Both the position numbers and the translations under genes were made by a program. This document shows positions 52,079 to 62,735 of a stretch of DNA of 64,000 nucleotides, piece by piece. The stretch spans positions 1-64,000 of the forward strand of contig JAPJBO010000401.1 of assembly GCA_030068145.1 (NCBI GenBank). The letters are read 5' to 3'. Within the stretch, counting starts at the first letter, position 1, and every line of letters starts with the position of its first letter. Below the pieces are notes generated by a model. The model saw nothing but the letters and a program-made list of their open reading frames with translations, made no database searches and was not told the origin of the DNA. The DNA is from Diplonema papillatum. Its lineage: Eukaryota > Euglenozoa > Diplonemea > Diplonemida > Diplonemidae.

Positions 52079-52588
52079 TTGCTCGTGCTAACGACCAGGC
52101 CACCCAAAAGTTGGACTCGACTTCGCAACGTGGGCTTTAGTGAGCACAGCGGCAAAAAGACAGGGTGGGGCCAGAAGTATTTTGGTAGCCCGCAAGACGA
52201 GGGGGCGATTCTGAAGGCGTGTGTTTGTAGGGAAACAGGGAAACACCGTGGCGTGTTTGCTGAAGCAGAGGACAGTACCGAGGAAGCAGTCTTTTGTTGC
52301 ATGTGCCGAAAGACTGGCTTTTCCAGCATCAGGGGTTTGTATGCACAATATGACGCCTACCATCGGCCTCCATACACGCGAGTCAAGCAGAACTGCCCGT
52401 TCTGCAATAAGCATGTCGGGACACTTGGCTTTAGGCAACACTTACTGTATGTGCATCCAAAGAAGCTGATAAGAAAACCTGTCCTCTGTGCCTCCAACCT
52501 TTTGTTCTCGAAGGGAACGGAAACACATCTTCCATTCTTTCCTCGTTTCGTGGTGCCACTATCTTTATGGGATCCTCGGGTGAACTAG
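52079..52588 (+). CDS. Hypothetical C2H2 zinc-finger-like ORF
   Basis: A 169-residue frame. Residues 106-126 (CPFCNKHVGTLGFRQHLLYV then H) fit a C2H2 finger with spacing C-x2-C-x11-H-x4-H. Two further Cys pairs occur at about 48-50 (ACVC) and 73-76 (CCMC) in similar CR.TG contexts. It has no close family that I can name and could be an exon of a transposon-derived protein. It overlaps the start of a repeated region. Confidence 0.35.
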   Translation: MLVLTTRPPKSWTRLRNVGFSEHSGKKTGWGQKYFGSPQDEGAILKACVCRETGKHRGVFAEAEDSTEEAVFCCMCRKTGFSSIRGLYAQYDAYHRPPYTRVKQNCPFCNKHVGTLGFRQHLLYVHPKKLIRKPVLCASNLLFSKGTETHLPFFPRFVVPLSLWDPRVN

Positions 52589-52617
52589 CCCTTGATGAAA
52601 GCTTGCCTGTAGACACG

Positions 52618-52850
52618 CAATTCCTTTCTTCCATTTGCACCGCAGATCTCGCACAAACCCCTTTGGGACCTAGGTGCAGGGACTGGGAGAGCTTTCCGTC
52701 TTTGTTTCTTCTGCCACAGAGCTTGATCGGTCACTTGTCGCTTGAATCAATACTTTTTGCGAGTATTGGGTTATATACCATACTTTTCTCAGCCAATTGT
52801 ATGCGAGACTAGAGTAATTCCTTCACAAAACTTGTCATATGACAAGTATG
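52618..52850 (+). repeat. 240-bp direct repeat, copy 1
   Basis: It matches 53499-53745, including TGGGACCTAGGTGCAGGGAC, GGGAGAGCTTTCCG and TTCCTTCACAAAACTTGTCA. Confidence 0.88.
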
Positions 52851-52905
52851 TACTTGTCATATGACAAGTACAACGTACTTGTCATACGCATGACAAGTAC
52901 GTGGT
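52826..52905. repeat. ACTTGTCATATGACAAGT palindromes
   Basis: Tandem perfect palindromes of 18 bp separated by ATGT or ACAACGT. A second, larger cluster is at 53726-53895. Confidence 0.9.
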
Positions 52906-52999
52906 GTGCGAGGCAGTGTTCTGCCCAAGTACGTGCGCTCGGCTAAGGCCGGCGCGTGGCGAGACTGGAGGCAGCAGTTAAAGTTCGGGGAACAGCAAA

Positions 53000-53395
53000 G
53001 TTCGGGCGAAGCTAAGTTCTGGTGAAGCAAAGTTCTGGTGAAGCTAAGTTCGGGCGAAACAAAGTTCGGGCGAAGCAAAGTTCGGGCGAAGCTAAGTTCG
53101 GGTGAGCAAAGATCTGGTGAAGCAAAGTTCGGGCGAAGCTAAGTTCGGGCAATGCTAAGTTCAGGTGAAGCAAAGTTCGGGTGAAGCTAAGTTCGGGCAA
53201 TGCTAAGTTCTGGTGAAGCTAAGTTCGGGCGAAACAAAGTCCGGGCGAAGCTAATTTCTGGGTGAAGCAAAGTTCTGGTGAAGCAAAGTTCGGGCGAGCT
53301 GAGTTCTGGTGAAGCAAAGCTCGGGCGAAGCAAAGTTCGGGCGAAACAAAGTCCGGGCGAAGATAAGTTCTGGGTGAAGCAAAGTTCGCGGGTTT
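53000..53395. repeat. 15-16-bp minisatellite AAGTTCGGGCGAAGC
   Basis: About 25 imperfect units alternate GAAGCTAAGTTCGGGC and GAAGCAAAGTTCTGGT. It lies between the two 240-bp direct repeats. Confidence 0.92.
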
Positions 53396-53498
53396 GCGCT
53401 TATGGTGAGGGGCGTGTGGTTGTTGCTTATCTTGGCAATGGTGATGTCTGCAAGCAGGGTTTTGTTGGCCGGACACGGCAGTTGGTCTGTCTGTGTCC

Positions 53499-53745
53499 AA
53501 TTCCTTTCTTCCATTTCGCACCGCAGAACATAGCCATCTCGCGCAAACTCCTTTGGGACCTAGGTGCAGGGACTGGGAGAGCTTTCCGCCTTTGTTTCTT
53601 CTGTCACAGAGCTTGATCCGTCAGTTGTCGCTCGAATTAATATCGTTTGCGAGTATTGGGTTGTATACCATACTTCTCTCTGCCACTTGTATGCGAGAGT
53701 TGAGTAATTCCTTCACAAAACTTGTCAATGACGAGTGTCATATGA
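53499..53745 (+). repeat. 240-bp direct repeat, copy 2
   Basis: Second copy of 52618-52850, again ending in a palindrome cluster. Confidence 0.88.
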
Positions 53746-53895
53746 CAAGTATGTACTTGTCATATGACAAGTACCTACTTGTCATATGACAAGTATGTGC
53801 TTGCCATATGACAAGTACATGCTTGTCATAGTAGTTGTCATAATATGACAAGTACATGTACTTGTCACATGTACTTGTAATACGTATGACAAGTA
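53726..53895. repeat. Second cluster of ACTTGTCATATGACAAGT palindromes
   Basis: At least six overlapping palindromic units, some degenerate, would allow alternative cruciform or hairpin pairings. Confidence 0.9.
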
Positions 53896-54522
53896 CGTGG
53901 TGCATGCATGTTTGCAGGGGGGGTGGGGGGGTCGTTGTATATATTGGTTTTGAAGGGAATTGGAAGTGGTGGGATATAAGGGAAATTCACCTAAGTATTA
54001 TCGTCCCTCGGACTACGGACACCCTGAGCAACGCACTGTGCCAACAAATACTCGAGACTATGCTGGGCAGATTCAGATACGATTGAGCGCTTACTCAAGA
54101 TCGGACGAGTTTGGTCCGAGGGCAAGCGCCGGTTGTAAGTTCCTCACGCTTGACAGGGGAAACGATACCTTTCTTCTCTGGGCCCACACCCGGTCCAGTT
54201 CGTCTTTGTGGCTTTCGAAGAAGTCGTGCGAGAAGGCACAAATGGACTTGCGCTCGTTTCGCGACATGAAGTAGTCCTGCAGTGAGTTGTGATTGGTCTT
54301 CTTTTCAAATTCGGAACCCTGATTTCTATGACTTTCTTTTGCTTGTGCGCGCGAACGAAGTCGCCTGGTTTGGTAAGTGTCATTTCGAACGCTGTCACTG
54401 CTAGTGTTTTAGTACTACAATGCTTTGTGTTTGTTCGCGTGTATAGGGCACGGGGGGAATTCCTGTATTTCGTTTTCTAGACTGTTTCTTGTGTACAATG
54501 CATTGTAGACACAAAAAACACT
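53896..54522. other. Unassigned sequence
   Basis: The plus-strand frame 53960-54274 (containing YYRPSDYGHPEQRTV) resembles a trace of the 4.1-4.2 kb repeat but has no recognisable domain. No gene is called. Confidence 0.35.
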
Positions 54523-54843
54523 CTATGTTGACCTCGTATATCGCTGGGCCAGGGGTGCTGGGAAAGTCTTGCCGGGGCTAGGGCTGTGAACGGAACAGAG
54601 GGCTTCCCAGGGTGAGCCGACGAAACTGCGCCTGCGAGCGTCAGGGGCGCCAGGTAAGGGCATCCATCTGCTTCGGCTGGGGAACAGAGTGAAGATTTTC
54701 CATAATGTCCAACGCTTATTTCCATTTCCACACGGATCCACGTCCCGAACCCTACATATTATTTCGTCCTTGGGGTCTATTCTTTCGCAGATCTCTTCAT
54801 CGGAGCTGATCTCGAGCAAAGATTCGTCGAAAAAGGTCTGCTC
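54523..54843 (-). CDS. Unknown three-exon gene, exon 3
   Basis: After an acceptor (GGTCCACAGACAG) the frame reads EQTFFDESLLEISSDEEICE then RIDPKDEIICRVRDVDPCG, an acidic protein-like stretch in phase 0 with the exon 2 donor. Beyond about 54700 the frame enters sequence repeated in the preceding intron (TGGCGCCCCTGAC.CTCGCAG), so the true end of coding is uncertain. No family is recognised. Confidence 0.4.
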   Translation of the reverse strand, partial: EQTFFDESLLEISSDEEICERIDPKDEIICRVRDVDPCGNGNKRWTLWKIFTLFPSRSRWMPLPGAPDARRRSFVGSPWEALCSVHSPSPGKTFPAPLAQRYTRST

Positions 54844-54977
54844 CTGTCTGTGGACCGGCTTCCAGGAGCCACCGTAGTGGAGAAGCCACCAGAACGGGCG
54901 AAGCTGGCTGCGAGTCAGGGGCGCCAGGTAAGCTACTAGGCATATTCCTGCCTGTGAACGGAGCACAGAATGCTTAC

Positions 54978-55361
54978 CAGGGTGAGTCGGCACCGCGCTG
55001 TGAATGTGGCCGACGCCTCAGCGGGCGAGTAGGCGAAGTGGCCGAAGTGCTTCGAAAGCTGCATCAACATGTCGGTGTCGGATCGGCGGCAGGCCTCGGC
55101 GTGCAGTATGACGAGGCCTTTGTCGCCTTCGTGGGGCATCTCGCCGCCGCAGATCGCGAGCATCTTCTCAAGGTTCGCGGAGTCGGCTAGCCGGTTGGCG
55201 AAAAAGGTGTCCAGCTTCGTCCTCAGCGCGATCGAGTCGTAGATGCGCATAATCGCATACGCCTCGTCGGGCCAGTTCGTGTCCGCCGTCGTCTTCACCT
55301 CGTCTCGAGTCACCGCTGCAAACTTGTCGGTTCCCTGCATCAACACTCGCACGCAGTCCAA
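54978..55361 (-). CDS. Unknown three-exon gene, exon 2
   Basis: A 384-bp exon between a good acceptor (CAAAGACAG) and donor (CTG/GTAAGC) encodes exactly 128 codons from LDCVRVLMQGTDKFAAVTRD to RCRLTL. It is GC-rich with an alpha-helical pattern (ADSANLEKMLAICGGEM, HAEACRRSDTDMLMQLSKHF). I do not recognise a family. Confidence 0.55.
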
Positions 55362-55524
55362 CTGTCTTTGTCGGAGGAAGCCGCAGATCTGCTTGTTTTA
55401 CGGTGGAAATTCGCTTTCTAAAGGCCAGTCCCTCCAGAAAAGTAGGTCCACATCAAGGCTTCTAAAGGCCAGTCCCTTCAGAAAAGTTGGGCTTCGAAAC
55501 CTTTCGTAGCGGAGTTCGTATTTT

Positions 55525-55861
55525 GGACAGTGCAAGCAGGTGCAGTCAAGCCTCTCATTTCCTCCAACATTTCATGCTTGGCAAAAGTTAAAGGTTGTGT
55601 GCACACCGCATCTTTCGGGCCAAGGAGGTTGGCCAGAAAATGGACGTCTCCCCGCCGGAAGGCCTCTCGGAGTTTGGCGTCGTGCTGCGCGAGGGCCGAG
55701 GCGCTGGACACGGAGCCGATGCTGCACCGACTCGTCGAGCTCTTGAATGATCCGCTGCTGCCCAGGCTGCCCGTGCTGGCCCTGTCCCACGCGCTCTTCT
55801 TCCGCTTCGGCATGGCCACCGGGCTGGCCTTCAGCTCTCGCTGCCTCTTGCCCTTGCCCAT
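55525..55861 (-). CDS. Unknown three-exon gene, exon 1
   Basis: It starts MGKGKRQRELKASPVAMPKR, basic and then Ser-rich, followed by AKLREAFRRGDVHFLANLLG, which resembles the helix pair of an ankyrin repeat. The exact donor is unresolved (approximate end given). The same strand, spacing and composition as exon 2 suggest one gene. A 35-bp motif TCTAAAGGCCAGTCCCT is duplicated in the intron. Confidence 0.45.
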
Positions 55862-55924
55862 GGGTTTCCGCGAAGCAGGCCGGCGACCTCGGCACCGCGA
55901 GGGGGGGAACCCCGTGGGTTTTCC

Positions 55925-56960
55925 GCGAAGTCAACTCGGGGCCGCCTCGAAAGCAGCAGTTTTACCGCGAAATCAACCAAGGCCAAGGGGTGCTGCGCCA
56001 CACACGCAGGAAAACGATGGTTTCGACCAAGGGCGCTGCGCGGCCGCCTCGAAAGCAGCAGTTTTGCCGCGAAATCAACCAAAGGGTGCTGCTCCACACA
56101 ACGATAGTTCAACCAAGGGGCGCTGAGCGGCCGCCTCGAAAGCAGCAGTTCAACCGCAAAATCAACCAAGGCCAAGGGGTGCGCGCCACACAGGAAAACG
56201 ATGGTTTCGACCAAGGGCGCTGCGCGGCCGCCTCGAAAGCAGCAGTTTTCCCGCGAAATCAACCCAGGGGAGATGCTGCACACGAAGAAAACGATAGCTT
56301 CAACCGAAGGGCGCTGCGCGGCCGCCTCGAAAGCAGCAGTTTTCCCGAGAAATCAACCTAGGGGTGCTGCTCCACACAAAACGATAGATTTCAACCAGCA
56401 GTTTTACCGCGAAAGCAACCAAGCGAAGACGGCAGCTTGACCGAGAAATCAACCTAAGGGAGCTGCTCCACACGAAACGATAGGTTTCAACCAGCAGTTT
56501 TACCGCGAAAGCAACCAAGGGGCGAAAGACAGCTAAGGGAGCTGCTCCACACGAGACAATAGGTTTCAACCAGCAGCTTTACCGTGAAAGCAACCTAAGG
56601 GAGCTGCTCCACACGAGGACAACGATAGGTTTCAACCAGCAGCTATACCGCGAACGCAACCAAGGGGCGAAGACAGCAGCTTTACCGAGAAATCAACCTA
56701 AGGGAGCTGCTCCACACGAAACGATAGGTTCAACCAGCAGTTTTACCGCGAACGCAACCAAGCGAAGACGGCAGCCTACCGAGAAAGCAACCTAAGGGAG
56801 CTGCTCCACACGAGGAAAGCGACAGTTTCAAGGGGGTGCCGCGCCCGCCGGCGAGCAGCTCTTCCGCGAGATCAAGCCCCGAGGGGTGCTGCGCCGGCCG
56901 CCTCGGCACGAGGGAAAACGGCAGTTTTGCCGCGGGAGATCAAACCAAGGCGAGCGGCGC
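55925..56960. repeat. Imperfect array with GCGGCCGCCTCGAAAGCAGC
   Basis: About a dozen imperfect units of 60-105 bp share GCAGCAGTTTTACCGCGAAA, ATCAACC.AGGG and GCTGCTCCACAC. The left part carries NotI-site GCGGCCGC boxes; the right part is a shorter variant. Confidence 0.88.
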
Positions 56961-57384
56961 AGGAAAAGCCGTCGCTTCCGCCGGCCTGGCGCAGCTATAG
57001 AGCCCTCGCCCCGCGGAGGGCCGGCGCAACGCAGGTTCTGCCGGGGGCGATGGAGGGCCGCCGGAGGAGGAGGGACGGTGCCGCGTCTCAGCCGGAAGGT
57101 CGCGAAGGGGGTTTCGGTGGCACTTGCTACCGCTGCCCAGAAACTGGGCCTCGACCCTACGAAAGGCTGGCTGCGTTTTTTTTTTTCTCGGGGGAAAGCG
57201 CCGGAGTGAACAGCTTCCCGCCGCCTTTGCGGAGAATCGGTCTGGGAGGATGCGACTCCGCTTGGCTGCTGTGAAATGCGGCGTGTGATAACCCCGACTC
57301 GTGGCACCGCTGCCTTCGGCTGTATTGGGCGCTGGGAGTGGTAGAGATGCTATCTATCCAGCGCGTATCTTATAACTCAGGATA
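56961..57384. other. Unassigned GC-rich sequence
   Basis: Open frames exist on both strands but look like composition effects. Confidence 0.35.
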
Positions 57385-57640
57385 CGCCGGTTGGCAAAAC
57401 CCCACGGTTGCTGGGGGGCGCTGCCTTCAGTGGCAGAGATGTGGTCGGATCAAATCAGATCTATCCGGCTGTATTGTACAACCCGGGAAACGAGACCACA
57501 GGCCAGGAAAGTTGCCGGTTGCAGCGTGTGACAACCCCACGGCTGCTGGGGGCGCCAGCTGTACCGGGCGACGGGAGTGGCAGAGATGCGGTCCGAACAA
57601 ACCAGAGCAATCCCACCGTAGCCAACAGCCCAGGATCCGA
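57385..57640. repeat. 135-bp tandem repeat, about 2 units
   Basis: Units share CCCCACGGYTGCTGGGGG, GCAGAGATG.GGTC and ACCACAGGCCA/CTTCAGGCCA. Confidence 0.75.
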
Positions 57641-57885
57641 GACTTCAGGCCACGAATCCCGCTCACGGAACTGGAGAGCGGAAGGAGTCCTGGAGCTAGC
57701 TGCGCTCGTCGTGGACTGCTTCTCCTGTTCCGTCAGGCAGAGGGGCGGGCGAGCACCCCTCGCCCCCTTCGTTCAAGCGATCACCACTTCCCAGCGCCCC
57801 CCCTTCCCTTTTGTCGGCTTCAGAGCGCGAGCATACTCCCGGAGACGTTTTGCAACCTCTTTCTTTTTTTTTGCTGTGTGTTCAG
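57641..57885. other. Unassigned sequence
   Basis: No gene or repeat is recognised. Confidence 0.35.
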
Positions 57886-57985
57886 GGCATTAGTTTAGAG
57901 ATTTCTGGGGTTTGCAGATTTAGACCGGTTGTAGGGGATGGTTTTGGGGGCGTGTTTTGGTCGTTTACGTGTCGCTTTGGTGCCA
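57886..57985 (+). repeat. Dispersed repeat shared with 5.56 kb
   Basis: Second copy of the 5564-5660 repeat. Confidence 0.7.
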
Positions 57986-58249
57986 GTCCAGGGTTCAGAC
58001 GCTTCGTCTGGCTTCCGGAATTGCAGCAGCAACGTACTCCGTGCACATGGCACAGGCTGAGCCTCAGCAACGGAGGCTCAGCAGCCTTCCAGCGCCTTCG
58101 GCACACCGTCGTAAGTCGCTTTTTGTCACTGTTTCGGGTCATTTTGGTCACTTTTTCGCACTTTTTCGGACTTTGGTGGTTACTATTAGATTGTGAGTAC
58201 GGTGACCGTCTGTCTGTCCGAACCCGCGACTTTCTCAGGTCACTTTTTG

Positions 58250-58620
58250 ACAAAAAAGACAGGCGCTTCGTTTTGTTTGTGCGTGCCGGTTGATCGTTTT
58301 CCCACTTGTATTTACCCTGTGTATTCAGGTAAGGAATTCTGATCAACCACCAAAACACGCTGCCTACGTCTTCTTAGCCTGCACAATACAATGAAGGGCA
58401 ACCCACAAGATTGCTAGTACTAAAAATCAAAGGATGTAGGGTGGTACTCATCGGCATGCCGATGACTCCCCACTATCGCAACAATATTCCAAGATCAAAG
58501 GAGGTAAATATGCGGAGCACACAGGTGAATTGGGTTCAGTGGCGGGCGTAAACGTTCAACAAAAAAAGCCCACTTTGTGGATGTATTGTTTTCTCCCCCT
58601 CTAGCCTCCGTCGAAATGAG
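58250..58620 (+). repeat. Composite dispersed repeat
   Basis: 58250-58440 is the 8540-8740 family; 58435-58620 is the reverse complement of the 9146-9390 family. A partial copy at 13125-13250 keeps the same join. Confidence 0.8.
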
Positions 58621-58768
58621 CATAAGGCAGTCCCTCGAGTATTTTGAAGTCATCGCCACGAAGGAACACGCGCGTGTGCGTGAGACTCGAGATACCTACC
58701 GGCTCAGGGTGCATCATGCCGTGGCTCAGTGGTTCATGGACCTCCGAAAAGAAGTGCTTGAAGGGTGA
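58614..58768 (+). CDS. Small hypothetical ORF at a repeat edge
   Basis: The frame MSIRQSLEYFEVIATKEHAR to a stop after MDLRKEVLEG gives about 51 residues with helical character. The first part continues into the repeat shared with 9.15 kb. It may be a last exon or chance. Confidence 0.2.
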
Positions 58769-58854
58769 ACAGTGAGAGAGACAGAGAGAAAGAGGTAGCC
58801 GAGTCTCAGTGAGCTTGCCTGCCTTCATGCCACTGGTATCCCATGCCTAAGCAG

Positions 58855-59240
58855 CCCCCAGTGTTCTCGACACTCGCTACCGCGCTGACCTTTCCGAGAG
58901 AGAGAGAGAGTTTGTTCTTCGCGAGAGAGTTTGTTCTTCGCTTACACCACCGTGTGTTGTTTCTCACTCAGGACTTTGACCTGTTGCGTAGGGATAGACC
59001 CGCATGATATCACGTCCGTTCAACACGTGATTCGGTAGCTCTTGGGATCCCTTCGGTTCTCTGTGGCAGCTTCTCGAGCATTTCCTTGCTCCAAGCTGGC
59101 GGAAACCCTTATGTAAAACAAAAAGATCCCGTGTCGGGGGGTGGCTAGACTCGGACCGGGTTTCCTTCCTTCCTTTGAGAGAGACCAGTTAGGGTAGTCC
59201 AGGGACCATCTCTCGCGGAGTTTCCGGTCTCCTCACTGCA
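58855..59240. repeat. Cluster of three dispersed families
   Basis: 58855-58895 is the GTAGCGGTGACC-type repeat (minus). 58912-59135 is the ACCCGCATG family (plus). 59175-59240 is the CAGGGACCATCTCT family. The same three occur separately at 3.5, 7.5, 8.0, 22.3 and 26.75 kb. Confidence 0.75.
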
Positions 59241-59366
59241 AGGAGGTACACGAGACTGCGAGGACGGACCCTGACACTGGACACACCCGTAGCTTGCGCA
59301 ACAACGCATTCACACACACGGGGTAGCAGTCGTCAGCATTGCAGAAGTGATTCGCGCCACTTCCCC

Positions 59367-59663
59367 GTGCGAGCGAGCCTCGGAACAGGACTCGAAACTG
59401 TGACACAGGTGGCGACTGCCGACCATGACGGGTGCTTGCACCAGGAGTTTGGAACAGCTAGTCAGGCGAAGCTCATTGCACAGAGAGAGCTTGCCACATC
59501 CTCGGGTGAGATGTGCCGCCTGTGTAAAGACACTCAGCTGTTGCCCGGAGCCGAAAACTCCGTGCAGCTAGTATACCCGTCCGCCGAAGGATCCCACCCA
59601 CCCTTCGGAGAGGAGTCACCGGACCCAAAAGCAGCGTGTCGGAAACTCAAAGCCGACTGGTGA
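59367..59663 (+). CDS. Hypothetical ORF in duplicated segment
   Basis: A 98-residue frame with RELATSSGEMCRLCKDTQLL. The segment is repeated in reverse orientation at 30.9-31.65 kb, where the frame is not kept. The Cys pair (CRLC) is suggestive only. It is either a small gene with a decayed copy or a repeat. Confidence 0.25.
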   Translation: MRASLGTGLETVTQVATADHDGCLHQEFGTASQAKLIAQRELATSSGEMCRLCKDTQLLPGAENSVQLVYPSAEGSHPPFGEESPDPKAACRKLKADW

Positions 59664-59739
59664 AAGTGACAAGTGGGCTATACTTCGATTCAGACTCAGA
59701 CGTTACCCACTCAAAGCCCTGAACTTAAACGCACACACA

Positions 59740-60149
59740 CACAGACACACTTTCTTTCCTCAGGAGTTCTTCATGGCGGGCCTCGTGGGGTATTTTCTTG
59801 CAAAGCAGAATGCTCATTCTAAAACGAGAATAAATGCCAGTATAAAACGAATAGTGGGCGAGAAAACGCGCAACGTGTTACTCGTGGACGGGGAGAATGG
59901 GACGGGGGGGAGGATAGGTCTTCTTTTTCCTCCTCAGTGGGGAACGCGCTGCGAACAGGAAGTATTCCGGGTTCGTGGGATTCACCCGAGGAGCAGCATG
60001 TGTGCGCGAGACGAGCCACGGGCTGCGACGACGGTTCTTCTGTGTCGGACGGAGCTGCTCTTCTCAAGGATTGGACACAACGGACGTGCAAATGCAGCTC
60101 AGATGCCAGCACCGCGTAGACCCCCCTACCCGGGGAGCCTTCCGCCTGC
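59740..60149. other. Unassigned sequence
   Basis: An ACAC microsatellite lies just before (59732-59750). No gene is supported. Confidence 0.35.
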
Positions 60150-60958
60150 CTGATGCGGTTCATCACCAGCCATAGCTTGCTCGCTAAAACAACACGTTTC
60201 GGGCTGAAACCGGTTCACACCTTCTTGTGTAAGAACTGCACTGAAATAGGAATACACGACGAAGGACTCGAGCTGCAAGGGATGCTATAGAACCGCTACT
60301 TCGACGGAGGTTGTAGGCGTCCACCGAAGATGTGGTACAGTCCGATCGCGATGAGGCCGTATTGGCTGCCGCGGTGCCGATGAGAGAATGACGACGAGAA
60401 GCCTAGTCGCGATGCACTTTTTCAATGACTGCGCGGCCTTCGCAACGGCTGCGACGATGATCAACGACTGGCCACGGAGGCCACGTAAACGCCGGCGGTG
60501 ATCCAACAGTACACCTGCGCCGCCGGAGTGGTTTCATGCGATCCACCACCACAAACACCTCGGGCTGAATTGGTACTCCTTCATTCCTCAGGTGGAAGAA
60601 CTGCACCGAATTGGGGATCCACGACACGAAGGACTCGACCTGCAAGGGCAGCCACACAACTGCTTTTGCAACCGAAGGCAGGTTGTCGGAGCCGCCGAGG
60701 ATGAAGATGTGGTACAGTCCGATCGCGATGAGGCCGTATTGGATGCCGCGGTGCCGATGAGAGAATGACGACGAGAAGCCTAGTCGCGATGCACTTTGTC
60801 AATGACTGCGCGGCCTTCGCAACGGCTGCAACGATGATCAACGACTTGCGGGCCACGGAGGCCACGTAAACGCCGGCGGTGATCCAACAGTACACCTGCG
60901 CCGGAGTGGTTTCATGCGATCCACCACCACAAACACCTCGGGCTGAATTGGTACTGCT
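60150..60958 (-). pseudogene. 3'-end partial copies of the 322-residue gene
   Basis: Two or more partial copies of the 3' third of the neighbouring gene, spaced about 381 bp (matching points at 60971, 60590 and a degenerate one near 60230). They keep stretches such as GVYVASVARKSLIIVAAVAK but not the full frame. They end at the true gene's stop region. Confidence 0.85.
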
Positions 60959-61927
60959 TCATTCCTTCAGGTGGAAGAACTGCACCGAATTGGGGATCCA
61001 CGACACGAAGGACTCGACCTGCAAGGGCAGCCACACAACTGCTTTTGCAATCGAAGGCAGGTTGTCGGAGCCGCCGAGGATGAAGATGTGGTACAGTCCG
61101 ATCGCGGTGAGGCCGTATTGGATGACGGTCGGGGGCACGCCCGAGTCGCGGACAACAAGGGATCTGGTCGTGAGGCACTCCGTCAACGACTGCGCGGCCT
61201 TGGCCACAGCCGCGACGGTGATCAACGGCTTGCGGACGACGGACGCCACGTAGATGCCGAGGGCGATCCAGAAGTACCGCAGGAACACCTCGGCCCAGTT
61301 CAACGCGCCCCTGGGCAGCTTTTCCGCCTCTTCGGCGCGCTTGATGCGGTCCATCACCAGCGGGTCGACGACGAGCCGCGCGGAGCTGCAGACTTGCTCG
61401 CCCAAGTTCACACCGGATGCGAGGACTTGGATGGGCGGCGACTGCAGGGTGGCGAGGGCTGCCGTGAACCCCAGCATCGCGCCTTTGACGAGCTTCGCCA
61501 CTTTTTCCGGGTTCACAGCCTCCATGAACACGAAGGCGTCGATACGACCTCCCCTACGGCTCCTCGCCTCGCGGACTTTGCAGTACTCGAGTTTTAGGCC
61601 CTCTGCGTTTTCCTTGACGGTGTCCCACCCGACTTGGCGGAAGGCGCTTGCGACGAGGATCGTGTTGTAGAACAAGGGGCCGTAGAGGAGCACGACGACG
61701 TCGTACGAGATGCGGATGGCCTCCTCGTTCTTCTCGGCGAATGCGCGGAGGTGGCTGAAGAGCTTCTCGCAGCGCTCCAAGTTGGCGGAGGCGATGGCGA
61801 CGTTCTCTTCGGTCATGTACGACTCGATGCGGTCCGCGACCCGCGAGAACTTCTCGAAGTGGCCCATGACGGAGTCAAACCCTGACTGCCCCTCGGGCAC
61901 CTCCTCGATGGTCGGCTTTTCCTCCAT
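60959..61927 (-). CDS. Unknown membrane-like protein, 322 residues
   Basis: An intact frame from MEEKPTIEEVPEGQSGFDSV to FFHLKE and a stop. The N-terminal 100 residues are helical and charged; then several apolar stretches follow: VVVLLYGPLFYNTILVASAF, AMLGFTAALATL, VFLRYFWIALGIYVASVV and VIQYGLTAIGLYHIFIL. This suggests three to five membrane-associated helices. I know no matching family. It is the only complete member of a local array, with 3' partial copies downstream and 5' partial copies upstream, so it could belong to a fast-evolving amplified family. Confidence 0.75.
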   Translation of the reverse strand: MEEKPTIEEVPEGQSGFDSVMGHFEKFSRVADRIESYMTEENVAIASANLERCEKLFSHLRAFAEKNEEAIRISYDVVVLLYGPLFYNTILVASAFRQVGWDTVKENAEGLKLEYCKVREARSRRGGRIDAFVFMEAVNPEKVAKLVKGAMLGFTAALATLQSPPIQVLASGVNLGEQVCSSARLVVDPLVMDRIKRAEEAEKLPRGALNWAEVFLRYFWIALGIYVASVVRKPLITVAAVAKAAQSLTECLTTRSLVVRDSGVPPTVIQYGLTAIGLYHIFILGGSDNLPSIAKAVVWLPLQVESFVSWIPNSVQFFHLKE

Positions 61928-62014
61928 TTCCGCTTTTCTTTGCGTTTTTGAGTTGTGTTGGGGGTTTTTTCCTCTTGCACTGATTCGGGGGTGGGGGTGC
62001 TATCGGCCGAAAGG

Positions 62015-62085
62015 GGAGAATCTTAGCTTAGCCGTGTTTAGTAGAAATATTGTCTCTCGTGTATGTTTTGCTGCTTAGCAGGTCT
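62015..62085 (+). repeat. CTAGCATCAAG-family hairpin copy, degenerate
   Basis: It has GGGAGAATCTTAGCTTAG and TGTCTCTCGTGTATGTTTTG; a similar copy is at 62590-62735. Both lie just upstream of a 5' gene copy. Confidence 0.6.
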
Positions 62086-62178
62086 TTTTCGCGGGAATGC
62101 AGAGAGGCTTGGTTTATTTTCTTCTTGTGGTGCCGGAAGGTCGTTCTTTGTGTGGGAGGAGGCGTCGGGTAGTGACAG

Positions 62179-62524
62179 TTATTTGACTCGCTCGTGGCTC
62201 TGCATTTTTCTTCTGACGGTGTCCCACCCGACTTGGCGGGAGGCGCTTGCGACGAGGATCGTGTTGTAGAACAAGGGGCCGTAGAGGAGCACGACGGCGT
62301 CGTACGAGTTGCGGATGGCCACCTCGTTCTTCTCGGCGAATGCGCGGAGGTGGCTGAAGAGCTTCTCGCAGCGCTCCAAGTTGGCGGAGGCGATGGCGAC
62401 GTTCTCTTCGGTCATGTACGACGCGATGCGGTCCGCGACCCGCGAGAACTTCTCGAAGTGGCCCATGACGGAGTCAAACCCTGACTGCCCCTCGGGCACC
62501 TCCTCGATGGTCGGCTTTTCCTCC
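62179..62524 (-). pseudogene. 5'-end partial copy 1 of the 322-residue gene
   Basis: From the same MEEKPTIEEV start to about codon 103 the copy matches closely (a handful of amino-acid changes), then changes to a short tail RRKMQSHERVK. The upstream sequence (TTTGCGTTTTTGAGTTGTGT) is duplicated too, so a promoter may be included. A truncated protein of about 115 residues is possible. Confidence 0.8.
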
Positions 62525-62589
62525 ATTTCCGCTTTTCTTTGCGTTTTTGAGTTGTGTTGGGGGGGTTTTTTTTCCTCTTGCACTGATTG

Positions 62590-62735
62590 GGGGGGAGAAT
62601 CTTAGTTTCGTGTTCAGATTCGGGGGGGGGGGAGGCTGTCGGCCGAAAGGGGGGAACCTTAGTTTTTTTTTTTAGCCGTGTTTGGTAGAAATATTGTTCT
62701 TCGTGTATGTTTGATGCTTAGCAGGTCTTGTTCGC
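62590..62735 (+). repeat. CTAGCATCAAG-family copies
   Basis: Two degenerate units contain AATCTTAGTTTCGTGTTCAG and TTCTTCGTGTATGTTTGATG, interrupted by G runs. Confidence 0.6.
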
